Shown in pieces: positions 44,444-53,727 of a stretch of 55,807 nt of DNA; the stretch's first letter is position 1; every line of letters begins with the position of its first letter. The stretch is from contig JABACA010000014.1 of NCBI GenBank assembly GCA_014237975.1, positions 1-55,807 of the forward strand, read 5' to 3'. The DNA is from Mariniblastus sp. GTDB lineage: Bacteria > Planctomycetota > Planctomycetia > Pirellulales > Pirellulaceae. Both the position numbers and the translations under genes were made by a program. Below the pieces are notes generated by a model, which did no database searches, was not told where the DNA came from, and saw nothing but the letters and a program-made list of their open reading frames with translations.

Positions 44444-45289
44444 CTACCATTGATTGGTGTCATTGAAATCGAGGAACCACCATCCATCCGACCATTCCAG
44501 GCTGACCTTACGCCATCCAAGTGGAACTTGTGGGTATGGATAGAAAGGACCAATGTAGGGCCAAGCTGATGGTGAGTACTGCTTGGGATAGGTGACAGCA
44601 CTGTAGTTAGGATGTGCTGCATATCCAGGCCAAGCATAACCAGGCAGATTAGGAGCACCGGTTGCCATGGCGCCAGTTCCCATTGCTGCAGCGTTGGCTC
44701 CACCCATGCAGTTTGCACAGTTTCCACATCCACCACAATCAGATCGGACCATCGAGGACGCACTGGCAAAAGCCAAGGGTTGGTTGCCTGCTGAAGCTGC
44801 GGGCAACGCTTGCATTCGCCTCTGTTGAACCATTTGTGCTGGCATCACCTGGCGAACAGGAGTCGCAACCGTAGTTTGCGGAGCTTGTGCAAACTGTACT
44901 TGAGCTGGTACTTGCTCAGGTTGCTGATAGACGACTTGAGCGGACTGGGCAGGTGCCACAGTTACTGCTGGCGTCGTGGGTGCAACAGGCGTCGAAGCTG
45001 CTGGACGAATTTCAATATCGTCAACGACTTGAACAACACCGAGATGACCGGCGTCTTGAGCCGTTCGCAAAATCAGTTGTTCCTGCTCAGCGCTGGAAAC
45101 AAAACCCGAAAACCAGACGGCACCATTGTCGACACGCATGTCCACATTAAAGCCGCTCAGGTTGCCATTTTGCTGCTCTGTCTGCAGTTTGGTTTTAACA
45201 TAATCCGCGATTTCTTGATCATTAGCCATGCAAACGGATGGCATGAGCGCGGCGACCGCTACCGCGATTCCAAGCATAAAAACTCGCAT
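44444..45289 (-). CDS. BON-domain secreted protein with CxxCxxCxxC cluster
   Basis: The 281-aa protein has a signal peptide (VFMLGIAVAVAALMPSVCMA) and one BON domain (about 24-95: VKTKLQTEQQ, VDNGAVWFSGFVSSAEQEQL, VVQVVDDIEI). A Pro/Gln/Val-rich linker follows (100-165). Then comes a tight cysteine motif, C185-x2-C188-x2-C191-x2-C194, and a Gly/Ala/Tyr/Trp-rich C-terminus. BON domains bind membranes or envelope partners. The Cys motif looks like a metal or Fe-S site, but in an exported protein it may hold disulfides. AGGAGG lies six bases before the ATG, and a strong terminator follows. It is probably well expressed as a single gene. Confidence 0.82.
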   Translation of the reverse strand: MRVFMLGIAVAVAALMPSVCMANDQEIADYVKTKLQTEQQNGNLSGFNVDMRVDNGAVWFSGFVSSAEQEQLILRTAQDAGHLGVVQVVDDIEIRPAASTPVAPTTPAVTVAPAQSAQVVYQQPEQVPAQVQFAQAPQTTVATPVRQVMPAQMVQQRRMQALPAASAGNQPLAFASASSMVRSDCGGCGNCANCMGGANAAAMGTGAMATGAPNLPGYAWPGYAAHPNYSAVTYPKQYSPSAWPYIGPFYPYPQVPLGWRKVSLEWSDGWWFLDFNDTNQW

Positions 45290-45738
45290 TAGATTCCTCC
45301 TGAATCAATCCTTGACTGCAGGTTCACAATTTTGACTTACCGCCCGGCGGTTGGGTCTGTCTAAAACTGCTACCCACCATCCAAATATTTTGAATTCGCT
45401 ATTCTGAATGCGCCAAATGTCTCGTCCGGCAACATTTGGGTTACCTGGAATAGCACCGGCCGTAAAATGTTGGGGATTTCAAACCGACCGGAACATGACA
45501 CTCGTTAACCTGCCATGTTCCCATCTGCGAGAACGCCCCCACGTAGGATTCAACAAACCGAATCCGATATTAGTTTTCGACCAACTGACGAGACTAATGG
45601 TACGTTTTTTCGGATTTTGCCGATCTTCCTGCAATTTCTTTCCAATCGATTTCTGCATCCGGCCTGCTCGCTAGCTGTTTGCGTTAAAGTTTGACGCCTG
45701 GCAAAACTAGACGGTGTTCTGACAGATAGCATCAATGC
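45290..45738. other. Intergenic region between BON gene and amidohydrolase
   Basis: The promoter of the BON gene should be in the right half. Two plus-strand and one minus-strand short frames have no recognised product. No terminator hairpin for the amidohydrolase was seen. Confidence 0.4.
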
Positions 45739-47478
45739 TCAGTTGTCACTTCGATCAACCTGTTCCATATCTTCAAGTTGAAATGCAATTTTGCCGCCGA
45801 CAATCGTGTAAAGAACTTTGGTTTCCAGGATTGCCTCGTCCGAACAGTTGGTCAGGTCATTGGAAAGTACCACGAGATCCGCCAATTTACCGGGAACCAA
45901 GCTGCCTTTTTCTGTTTCCTCAAAGGCAGCGTAGGCACAATCGATGGTGTAAGACCGCAATGCTTGCATGCGTGTCATTTTTTGTTCGGGAAAAAAAGTG
46001 ACGCCATCGGCCAACTGGCGTGTTACGGTCGCGTAGAACGAGGCCAACGGATTGACGTCTTCCACCGGTGCATCCGTTCCATTGGTCACGATGGCCCCTG
46101 ATTTCAAGAGGCTCTGCCAAGCGTAGGCCCCCTCTCCGCTGCGACGCATGCCCAATCGTTTCGGAACAAAAACGGCATCGGACGTGCAATGCACACCTTG
46201 CATCGACGCAATCACGTCCATTTCACCGAACCGACGGATGTCATCCGGATGCAGATGCTGGGCATGTTCGATCCGCCACCGTCGTGGAATGCTGGATGGA
46301 TATTCACGGAACATTTTCTCGTAAATGTCCAAAACTTCCCGGTTGGCACGATCACCAATGGCATGAACGCAAACCTGGTAGCCGTTTTGGACCGCCAATT
46401 CGGCCGTCCTGGTAACCGATGGGATGGTGGCCGTATTCAGGCCGGCACTGTTGGGCAAATCATCGTAGGGAGCGAGCAGCCAGGCACCGTGAGCTCCCAG
46501 CGCCCCGTCAATCGACCGTTTGACGGCCCGTACCGTGAGAAAATCTCCGCCGAACCCGATCATTTTATATTTGGGCAAAAGGGTTTCCAACGCGTTATTG
46601 CTATCGCGAATCATCACATACAAGCGGACACCCAATTTCCGCTGGCTCGCCGCGCGTTTCAGCAGGTCCACGGTCGAAAAACTCGAACCGGCGTCCTGGA
46701 AACTGGTGACTCCTTTGCGGAGGCACTCCTGGGAGGCGAGTTCAATGGCCCGCATCGATTGCTCCATTCTTTCGGTCGGTCTTCGTTTGGCTTCATCGCG
46801 AGCCCGAACCCGACCGATCAGACCTTGAGCCGTTTCCCGAAACACACCGATTGGACGACCCGAATCATCGTGCAAAATCTCACCACCGGCTGGGGACTGG
46901 GTCGTTTCATCAACACCGGCTAGTCGCATCGCATAGGCATTGGCAAAACTCATGTGCCCGCTGGCATGCGTCAACAAAACGGGGTGATTCGGGGTCAATT
47001 CACTGAGCTGCGCATCGGTCGGGTAACCTCCAACATTGGGACTGGGTAAATTCTTCCATTTGGATTGGTGCCACCCCCGACCAACAATCCATTCACCTGG
47101 AGGTGTCAGCTTGGCCGCCTCGGCAACTTGTTCAACAATCTCATCCCACGTTTCAGCTCCAGCCAAATTCAACATCATCATCGACTGACCCAACCCGAGA
47201 AAGTGGGCGTGGCCTTCGATGAACCCCGGCATGAGAAAATTACCCTGCAGCTCAATGGTTCGCGTTTCTGCATCACCGTATGCGAGAACTTCGTCGTTGG
47301 AACCAACAGCAAGAATGCGGTCTCCCTTGACGGCCATCGCTGAAGCCTTGGGACGGGACGGGTCCATCGTGACAATACGACCGCCGACCAATATCAAGTC
47401 AGCCGTCGGTTGCTGGGCTAACAGCAACACTGGAGAGCAACAGGCAACCAGCAAAAAGGCGGCAGGCAGGCATTTCAT
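45739..47478 (-). CDS. Secreted amidohydrolase family 3 protein (YtcJ-like)
   Basis: The 579-aa protein has a signal peptide (AAFLLVACCSPVLLLAQQ), then the composite amidohydrolase fold. The small beta-sandwich (GGRIVTMDPSRPKASAMAVKG) comes first, then the metal site EGHAHFLGLGQ (HxH), the WIVGRGWHQSKW block, further metal-binding histidines in VCVHAIGDRAN and RIEHAQHLHPDD, and NGTDAPVEDVNPL near the end. YtcJ-like proteins hydrolyse amide bonds in various substrates; the substrate here is unknown. The signal peptide makes a periplasmic location likely, unlike classical YtcJ. It is divergent from the RND operon. Confidence 0.9.
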   Translation of the reverse strand: MKCLPAAFLLVACCSPVLLLAQQPTADLILVGGRIVTMDPSRPKASAMAVKGDRILAVGSNDEVLAYGDAETRTIELQGNFLMPGFIEGHAHFLGLGQSMMMLNLAGAETWDEIVEQVAEAAKLTPPGEWIVGRGWHQSKWKNLPSPNVGGYPTDAQLSELTPNHPVLLTHASGHMSFANAYAMRLAGVDETTQSPAGGEILHDDSGRPIGVFRETAQGLIGRVRARDEAKRRPTERMEQSMRAIELASQECLRKGVTSFQDAGSSFSTVDLLKRAASQRKLGVRLYVMIRDSNNALETLLPKYKMIGFGGDFLTVRAVKRSIDGALGAHGAWLLAPYDDLPNSAGLNTATIPSVTRTAELAVQNGYQVCVHAIGDRANREVLDIYEKMFREYPSSIPRRWRIEHAQHLHPDDIRRFGEMDVIASMQGVHCTSDAVFVPKRLGMRRSGEGAYAWQSLLKSGAIVTNGTDAPVEDVNPLASFYATVTRQLADGVTFFPEQKMTRMQALRSYTIDCAYAAFEETEKGSLVPGKLADLVVLSNDLTNCSDEAILETKVLYTIVGGKIAFQLEDMEQVDRSDN

Positions 47479-47956
47479 TCGGTGACTCCAACAAGTTGCA
47501 ATCGTACAATCGAAAACGGGTGTTCCGTTGTTTCAAAAACCAGATGGTAACGGTTTGATCGGGAGATTGCGACTATCATTTAAAACTCGCCGAAAATGGT
47601 TTTTGCGCCCACCAGGTTCAGTGTTGCAATCGGATTTTCCCTGTTTCCTCGATGCGCCGAAAATGCCATAGCCAACCGCACAATCACCACCCCCACATTC
47701 GTTTTACGTCCCTCAACATTGGCCGAGGCAGCCCCTCTCAGATGACACCAACGCGACCAGGGAAGACCGCTTTTTCTAGAATTACGAAAATACGCGGTAA
47801 AAACCGGAATTCCCCAAGACAGCTAATTCCAAAAAAACCATTAATAATGTGCCACTGCTATACAGGAAACGATGCGATTAAAACTACGATGGTCGCATTG
47901 AAACTCGCTGATGCGAGGAGTGATGCAATCATTCCCTGACCCACGGGAGTGTCTGA
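47479..47956. other. Divergent intergenic region, amidohydrolase / RND operon
   Basis: GGAG for the RND gene lies about ten bases before its ATG. A plus-strand frame at 47652-47939 is low-quality and not called. No operator for a pump regulator was recognised, and no regulator gene is adjacent. Confidence 0.4.
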
Positions 47957-50900
47957 ATGATTCAGGCCGCGCTAAAGAACCCATACTTGGTCGTTGTATT
48001 TTCGCTGGCAATTGCTGTATTGGGCGGATTTTCCTACACCAAAATCCCTGCCGATTTGCTGCCCCAATTCAATACATCGGCGGTTCAAATTGTCTGCTTC
48101 TATCCGGGAATGCCCCCCGAGGTAATGGAAAAAGACATCATGAGTCGTTTACAGCGATGGACAGGCCAGTCTGTTGGCATCGAGCATCAAGAAGCCAAGG
48201 CAATGCAAAGTGTTTGTGTTGTCAAAGACTTTTTTCGGGAAGGCATCTCGATGGATACCGCCATGGCCCAGGTAACCAGTTTTGCCATGAGCGACATGTA
48301 TTACCTGCCACCAGGCACCATTCCGCCCATGGTCATGCCGTTCGATCCAACTGCCGCTGTACCACTCTGTCTAGTCGTCGTTTCGAATGACCAGATGAAT
48401 GAGTCTGAATTATATGATATCGCCTACTATGAACTTCGTAACAAACTGCAATCGATACAGGGCGTGATCGCGCCTGCGGTTTATGGCGGCAAACTGCGCC
48501 GCATACTTGCCTATGTCGACCCGATGCGGCTCGAAGCCCACGGCGTCAGTCTGATGGATGTGCAACGGGCGCTGATGCAACAGAACGTCTTGATTCCCGC
48601 CGGGAGCATCAAGGACGGCGACCAGGAATTACAGATTTTCACCAACGCCAATGTGGATCGGGTTGAAATGTTAAACGACATTCCCATAAAGCGAGCGAAT
48701 GGACAGTTCGTTTATATGCGGGATGTGGCAAATGTAGAAAACACGCACCAAATCCAATCGAATATTGTCCGAGTGAACAGCTCCCGCAAGGCTTACATAC
48801 CGATTTACCGACAACCGGGTGCCAATACCATTTCGATCGTCAAACAGATCAAGAAACAGCTTAAAACGATTGAAGAAAGATTGAAAATTGAACGGTCGGA
48901 AGACCCGAAAATGAAATCGCTGGTACTGTCCGTTGCAATGGACCAGTCCGTGGGTGTGGAAGAAGGAAACCGATCGCTGCAGATCGCTGCCGGCCTGGGC
49001 GCGTTACTGGCTGGACTGGTGGTATTCCTTTTCCTGCGAAGTCTCAAGTTCACGTTTATTATCGTGGTGGCCATTCCGATCGCGATCCTGTTTTCGGTTC
49101 TCGTGATGTATTTGCTGAATTCGTTTGGCATCAGTTCATCGATTAATGCGATGACGCTGGGTGGATTAGCATTGGCAATTGGCATCTTGATTGACCAATC
49201 GATCGTGGTGCTGGAAAACGTGACCCGTCACAGTCGGATGGGCAAAAATCCGTATCAAGCCTCGCTGGACGGCACACGGGAAGTTGCCATTCCGATGCTG
49301 GTCGCGACGCTCACCTTTGCCTTTGTATTTTTACCCGTCATATTCCTGACAGGCATGGCCAAACTGCTTTTTCAACCGATTGCCATCTCGGCCGTGATGG
49401 CCATTTTCGCTTCCTACTTTCTTGCCATCACATTGATCCCCGCTTATCTTTCACGATTCATGTCCCAAAAAGAGGCTGAGAAAGAACCAAAGCCTGGTGT
49501 GTTGACCCGGATTTACGGGGCGTTTTTGCCTGCCATGATTTCAATGCGGTTCCTGGTGGTGCTAGGCTCGCTGTTGGGTTTTGGTGTGGCCGTTTGGTAC
49601 CTCACCACGCAAATGGGCCGCGAGTTGTTTCCCCAAGTTGATTCTGGCCAAATCACGATGTATGTGCGAATGCCAACAGGAACCCGCATCGAAAAAACCG
49701 AAGCCAAAGTCATCGCAATAGAAAAGGAAGTGATCAAGCTGACCGGGGAACCAGATCCCGGATTTGCGGTGGGTGCCGAGGAAAAACCAGATAGCGATTT
49801 ACAGTTACTGGTTTCCAACATTGGCGTGTTGCTCGATTGGCCAGCCGCCTATACGCCCAATGCGGGTGCCATGGACGCGTTCATGCTGATCCAGACCAAG
49901 GGCAAAAAACAGGGCATCTTTGAATACGTTCAACAGCTGAGATCAATTCTCCATGAAAAATTCCCGGATGTGGAATTTGCATTTGATACCGGTGGGATGT
50001 TGACCGCGGCGTTGAATATGGGTGAACCGTCACCTATCCATTTCCAGATCCAGAGCTCGAAACTGGATTCCGCCTATGAAATCGCCGAGCAGATTGTTGC
50101 GGCAGCCAACGAGGTGCCCGGCACGGCCGATGCGAGAATTGCACAACGCTATGACAACCCGATCCTGGAAGTGGAAATAAACCGGGAGCGCGCCTTGGAA
50201 TTGGACCTGTCGGTGGAAGAAGTCATGAAGAATCTGATATCGGCTACCAACAGTTCAATCAACTTTCAACCAGCGTTCTGGATCGACAAGCGCAAGGGCA
50301 ATCACTATTTCCTTGGCGTCCAGTATCCGGAGGAAAAACTGAGTATTGATTCGATCAAGGAAATCCCGATACGCGGTGGTCCGCAAGGGAACATCCGAAT
50401 GAAGGACGTCGTTGAGTTCAAAAGGAGTGAGGGACCGGCAGTTGTTTTTCATCGAAACATTTCCCGCGTCACCGATGTCTACGTCAATGTACTCCCCGGA
50501 TACGACGTGGGGACGGTTTGCAAGTCGATCGAAGAACGGCTGGAGGAACTTGGCGCCCAGCCGGATTCGGATGAACGCGGGGCACTCTACCGTCTGGGCA
50601 TGATCGAACAGGCAGATATCGACAATGGAGCGAACACCAAGGATGCCTGGACGACCATGCCATTGTCCAACAACGAAAAATATAAAGGCCGGACTGTCAG
50701 GATGATGGGTGAAGTCCAGACGATGAGAGACTCATTTACGCAATTCTCGGGGGGACTGATCATTGCCATTGTGCTGGTTTACCTCGTGATGGTTGCCCTG
50801 TTCCAAAGTTTCGTCGATCCGATGATCGTCATTCTGGCGGTTCCGCTAGGTTTCATTGGGGTGGTGGTAGCATTGACACTTACCCAGACGCACCTTTCCA

Positions 50901-51262
50901 TCATGTCCTTCATGGGAATCATCATGATGGTGGGAATTGTCGTTGAATATTCGATTGTACTGGTCGATTTTGCCAACAAACTGGTCAGCCAGGGGCTGGC
51001 ACCTCGTCAAGCCATTATCGAGGCGGCCAAGGTCAGGTTGCGGCCGATCTTGATGACCAGCCTGACGACGTGGCTCGCCCTGCTTCCCATGGCAATCGGC
51101 TTTGGTGGTGGAGATGCCAATGTTCCGTTGGCCAGAGCAATCATTGGCGGTGTGATTGGAGCAACCTTCTTGTCCCTATTGGTCGTCCCGTGTCTGTACG
51201 TGATGTTGAAGGTGCCTGGCCGCAAAACTGATGAATCGGCTACCGCTGCACAGCCCGTTTGA
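47957..51262 (+). CDS. RND-family efflux permease
   Basis: The 1101-aa protein is an inner-membrane RND transporter of the AcrB/HAE type with twelve membrane helices and two large periplasmic loops. It starts with the normal NPYLVVVFSLAIAVLGG. Proton-relay sites are unusual. Helix 4 reads GILIDQSIVVLENV, with D413 kept but the second Asp replaced by Q414. Helix 10 reads GIVVEYSIVLVDFA, with E997 where AcrB has Lys940. The pump may therefore use another relay. Substrate is unknown. The next gene, 27 bases on, is its adaptor. No outer-membrane channel gene is present, so a shared TolC-like protein would be used. Confidence 0.93.
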   Translation: MIQAALKNPYLVVVFSLAIAVLGGFSYTKIPADLLPQFNTSAVQIVCFYPGMPPEVMEKDIMSRLQRWTGQSVGIEHQEAKAMQSVCVVKDFFREGISMDTAMAQVTSFAMSDMYYLPPGTIPPMVMPFDPTAAVPLCLVVVSNDQMNESELYDIAYYELRNKLQSIQGVIAPAVYGGKLRRILAYVDPMRLEAHGVSLMDVQRALMQQNVLIPAGSIKDGDQELQIFTNANVDRVEMLNDIPIKRANGQFVYMRDVANVENTHQIQSNIVRVNSSRKAYIPIYRQPGANTISIVKQIKKQLKTIEERLKIERSEDPKMKSLVLSVAMDQSVGVEEGNRSLQIAAGLGALLAGLVVFLFLRSLKFTFIIVVAIPIAILFSVLVMYLLNSFGISSSINAMTLGGLALAIGILIDQSIVVLENVTRHSRMGKNPYQASLDGTREVAIPMLVATLTFAFVFLPVIFLTGMAKLLFQPIAISAVMAIFASYFLAITLIPAYLSRFMSQKEAEKEPKPGVLTRIYGAFLPAMISMRFLVVLGSLLGFGVAVWYLTTQMGRELFPQVDSGQITMYVRMPTGTRIEKTEAKVIAIEKEVIKLTGEPDPGFAVGAEEKPDSDLQLLVSNIGVLLDWPAAYTPNAGAMDAFMLIQTKGKKQGIFEYVQQLRSILHEKFPDVEFAFDTGGMLTAALNMGEPSPIHFQIQSSKLDSAYEIAEQIVAAANEVPGTADARIAQRYDNPILEVEINRERALELDLSVEEVMKNLISATNSSINFQPAFWIDKRKGNHYFLGVQYPEEKLSIDSIKEIPIRGGPQGNIRMKDVVEFKRSEGPAVVFHRNISRVTDVYVNVLPGYDVGTVCKSIEERLEELGAQPDSDERGALYRLGMIEQADIDNGANTKDAWTTMPLSNNEKYKGRTVRMMGEVQTMRDSFTQFSGGLIIAIVLVYLVMVALFQSFVDPMIVILAVPLGFIGVVVALTLTQTHLSIMSFMGIIMMVGIVVEYSIVLVDFANKLVSQGLAPRQAIIEAAKVRLRPILMTSLTTWLALLPMAIGFGGGDANVPLARAIIGGVIGATFLSLLVVPCLYVMLKVPGRKTDESATAAQPV

Positions 51263-51289
51263 CCCAGGTCTTAATCAGGAACTGATTTT

Positions 51290-52312
51290 ATGAATTCGAC
51301 TTTTTTCAAAATTGCCTTGCTTGCCTTATTGCTGACCTCGGCGTCAGTCACATTCGCTCAACAGGCCGATTCAAAGACAGTCTCCGCGCCGGCCACGGTC
51401 AAGGCATTTCAGACCGTCGACCTGTACGCCAAGGTCAGTGGCTACATTTCTGAAATGGACGTCGACATTGGCGACGCAGTAAAGAAAGGGCAACCGCTAC
51501 TGAAACTGCATGTGCCCGAACTGCAACAACAACTGGCTCAGAAGATGAGCCAAATCGAACTTGCCAAGGCGCAAGCGGCGCAAGCCCTTTCGATGACCAA
51601 AGAAGTTCAAGCGCAGCTGGAAGGTTTTGAAGCAGCCGTCAAGGAAGCAGAAACTAAAAAGACGAAAGAAGAGGCTGGGCTAAAATACTACAAACTGGAA
51701 TTACAGCGGGTTACCGAGCTGGCCAAACGAGGTGCCATCCAGTCCCAGTTGGTCGATCGGGCGAAGTTTGAGCTGCAAGCCGCCGAAGCCGGGATCAATA
51801 TGGCTGATGCAGCCATTGCCCGGGCCAAGGCGAATTTGGTGGGAGCCAAAGCGGCCGTTAGCCGGGCCCAGTCTGACGAAGTCGCGGCCAAGGCCAAGAT
51901 CCAGGTCGCCCAGGCAGATGCTGAATATGTTAAAGAACTGGTGAATTACACGACGATTACAGCTCCCTTTGATGGCTATGTTACCGAGAGGATGTACGAC
52001 GCCGGGGCATTCGTGCAAAACGCCGATGGTAACGGCTCAGCCAAGCCCATCTTACAGGTCGTCAAAACGGACGTGATGCGAATCGTTTTTTCTCTGTCCA
52101 TGTCGGATATCGCGGGTCTCGATCGCGGAGACAAGGTGACCCTGTCCAATATCGACGCACTGCAGGGGGAAACATTCGATGGCACCGTCACTCGATTCTC
52201 GGCGGGGCTGGATGCGGATTCCAGAATGATGAAAGTGGAAATGGACCTGGACAATTCCCAGGGAAAACTTCGACCCGGTTATTTTGGCTACGTCACACTT
52301 TACCCCGAGTAG
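51290..52312 (+). CDS. RND periplasmic adaptor (membrane fusion protein)
   Basis: The 340-aa protein has a signal peptide (IALLALLLTSASVTFAQQ), a lipoyl-like half (AKVSGYISEMDVDIGDAVKKG), a long alpha-helical hairpin (about 70-210, Ala/Lys/Glu-rich coiled coil), the second lipoyl half (TTITAPFDGYVTERMYDAGA) and beta-barrel/membrane-proximal parts. It links the RND pump encoded upstream to an outer-membrane channel. It has no lipobox Cys. The short 27-base spacing shows operon structure. AGGAAC is upstream of the ATG. No unusual residues were seen. Confidence 0.93.
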   Translation: MNSTFFKIALLALLLTSASVTFAQQADSKTVSAPATVKAFQTVDLYAKVSGYISEMDVDIGDAVKKGQPLLKLHVPELQQQLAQKMSQIELAKAQAAQALSMTKEVQAQLEGFEAAVKEAETKKTKEEAGLKYYKLELQRVTELAKRGAIQSQLVDRAKFELQAAEAGINMADAAIARAKANLVGAKAAVSRAQSDEVAAKAKIQVAQADAEYVKELVNYTTITAPFDGYVTERMYDAGAFVQNADGNGSAKPILQVVKTDVMRIVFSLSMSDIAGLDRGDKVTLSNIDALQGETFDGTVTRFSAGLDADSRMMKVEMDLDNSQGKLRPGYFGYVTLYPE

Positions 52313-52481
52313 ACCCTTGCCTTGAGGCACCTGGCTGGCTCGTCGGAAAATGATTAACAGGCGACAACAGCATCCCTGCGACTGCGACCACACAAAAAAA
52401 GCACCCGGTCAACAACCGATTCTTCTCGGATGAATGGAATTCCGCATCCCAGACCAGCTTCTCTACGGCCACAACAACCCG

Positions 52482-53045
52482 CTACGCACGCGACAGGTAA
52501 TCGCCTGATCGAGTGTCCACCTTGATAGTTTCACCCTGTTTAAGATACTCGGGAACCTGGATCACCAGTCCTGTCTCCAACGTCGCCGGCTTGGTTCGAC
52601 TGGTCGCCGAATTCCCTTTGACACCTGGATCACATTCAGTAACCAGCAGTTCAACGGTGGCCGGAACCTGGATGCCAACGCACTCTTCGTTGTAAATCAA
52701 GGCCAGCACACCCTCCAGCCCTTCCTTGATGTAGTTCCGCTCCGCTTCGACTTCATCGAGTGGCAAACTGTATTGCTGATAATCATGCTGGTCCAGAAAA
52801 TGCATGTGACTGGCATCGGCATACATAATATTGACCGGCCGTTTCTGAAAATCGGCCTCCTCCAACGATTCCGCGCCTTTCAGAGTAATATCCGTTTTCT
52901 GCTTGCTAACAATGTTGCGAGCACGGAACTTGTAAAGCGTTGCTGCGCCGCGGGCCGAAGGGGATTGAACCGAGATGCTCTCAATGATAAACGGCGCACC
53001 GTTGTATACGACCACCGACCCATTCTTGATTTCTTTTGCCTGCAT
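52482..53045 (-). CDS. efpL: Elongation factor P-like protein EfpL (YeiP type)
   Basis: The 187-aa three-domain protein rescues ribosomes stalled at particular motifs. The loop that in EF-P carries the modified Lys34 reads VQSPSARGAATLYK, with R32 at the tip. As I recall, this is the E. coli YeiP/EfpL pattern (IQSPTARGAATLYK). The C-terminal signature GLVIQVPEYLKQGETIKVDT is complete. So it needs no lysine modification and should be named EfpL rather than EF-P. Whether a second, true efp exists elsewhere in the genome is unknown. The upstream gene ends two bases before its start. Confidence 0.88.
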   Translation of the reverse strand: MQAKEIKNGSVVVYNGAPFIIESISVQSPSARGAATLYKFRARNIVSKQKTDITLKGAESLEEADFQKRPVNIMYADASHMHFLDQHDYQQYSLPLDEVEAERNYIKEGLEGVLALIYNEECVGIQVPATVELLVTECDPGVKGNSATSRTKPATLETGLVIQVPEYLKQGETIKVDTRSGDYLSRA

Positions 53046-53047
53046 TT

Positions 53048-53521
53048 CTACAACAAAGCCTGGCTCTGCGGATCCAATCCTACGCCGTCAACCAATTCAC
53101 ATAACTTCTGCATAACCAGCAGCAGGCCGCCCGGATCCAAAATCTCGTCCTCGCCGGAAATCGAGACTTGTTCAAAATGGAAGATATCAAACCGGGCCGT
53201 ACTGCTTTGGATTTGAACCAGTTTCTTGGAGTCATCGCCAACCAGCGTCAATGTCTGAAACTCCTGCATGACTTCCTCGATTTGTGTCGCGACTTCTTCG
53301 CTGTCTTCGTAAGCGATGTCCATCGCCGAACAGTCATGCGGAATCATTACCGTGATGGACTCAAAGTCAGCATCCGTATTCCTTACGTTGGTGACTTCAT
53401 ACTTGGGCCCCAATTCAGCCAGGCAAGCTTGAATTTTATCTACTTCGGGACGATTCTCTTTATCAAAGAAAACAAAGAATGTGTCCCGGTACTGGTACCG
53501 ACTGTCTTCGAATAACGACAC
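53048..53521 (-). CDS. Conserved protein of unknown function upstream of efpL
   Basis: The 157-aa cytoplasmic protein has no signal peptide or membrane segment. It begins with YQYRDTFFVFFDKENRP, an alternating alpha/beta pattern, then KYEVTNVRNTDADFESITVM and an acidic middle (YEDSEEVATQIEEVM). The C-terminus is hydrophobic-helical (DPGGLLLVMQKLCELVDGVG). I recognise no named family, but the composition is that of a real soluble protein. It ends two bases before efpL, so translation of the two is probably coupled and a role near translation or its control is possible (inference). Confidence 0.7.
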   Translation of the reverse strand: MSLFEDSRYQYRDTFFVFFDKENRPEVDKIQACLAELGPKYEVTNVRNTDADFESITVMIPHDCSAMDIAYEDSEEVATQIEEVMQEFQTLTLVGDDSKKLVQIQSSTARFDIFHFEQVSISGEDEILDPGGLLLVMQKLCELVDGVGLDPQSQALL

Positions 53522-53689
53522 GGATGGTCTCCATTGTTGTCGGGCAACCGCGCTGCGGCACCGTACAGGATTTCGTGAAAATAAAACAAGAGCTTATGTT
53601 GACACAGATCAATTACCAAATTCTACGCGAAACTTTAGAACATAAAAACCACGTATAGACGAATTTAGTTCTGATCAACAACGTCTTTA

Positions 53690-53717
53690 ATGCAACCACA
53701 TCTATGCAACCACATCT
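53690..53717. repeat. Perfect 14-bp tandem duplication
   Basis: ATGCAACCACATCT occurs twice in direct contact (53690-53703 and 53704-53717), 10 bases beyond the sulfatase stop codon. It has the form of a replication-slippage duplication. Confidence 0.85.
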
Positions 53718-53727
53718 TACCGATGCG

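Noticed and set aside
47652..47939. Plus-strand frame before the RND gene
   Set aside because: His/Arg/Pro-rich peptide without SD or family; regarded as intergenic.
52482..53045. Canonical EF-P with a modified Lys
   Set aside because: The loop carries Arg in an SPSARGAAT context, the YeiP/EfpL pattern.
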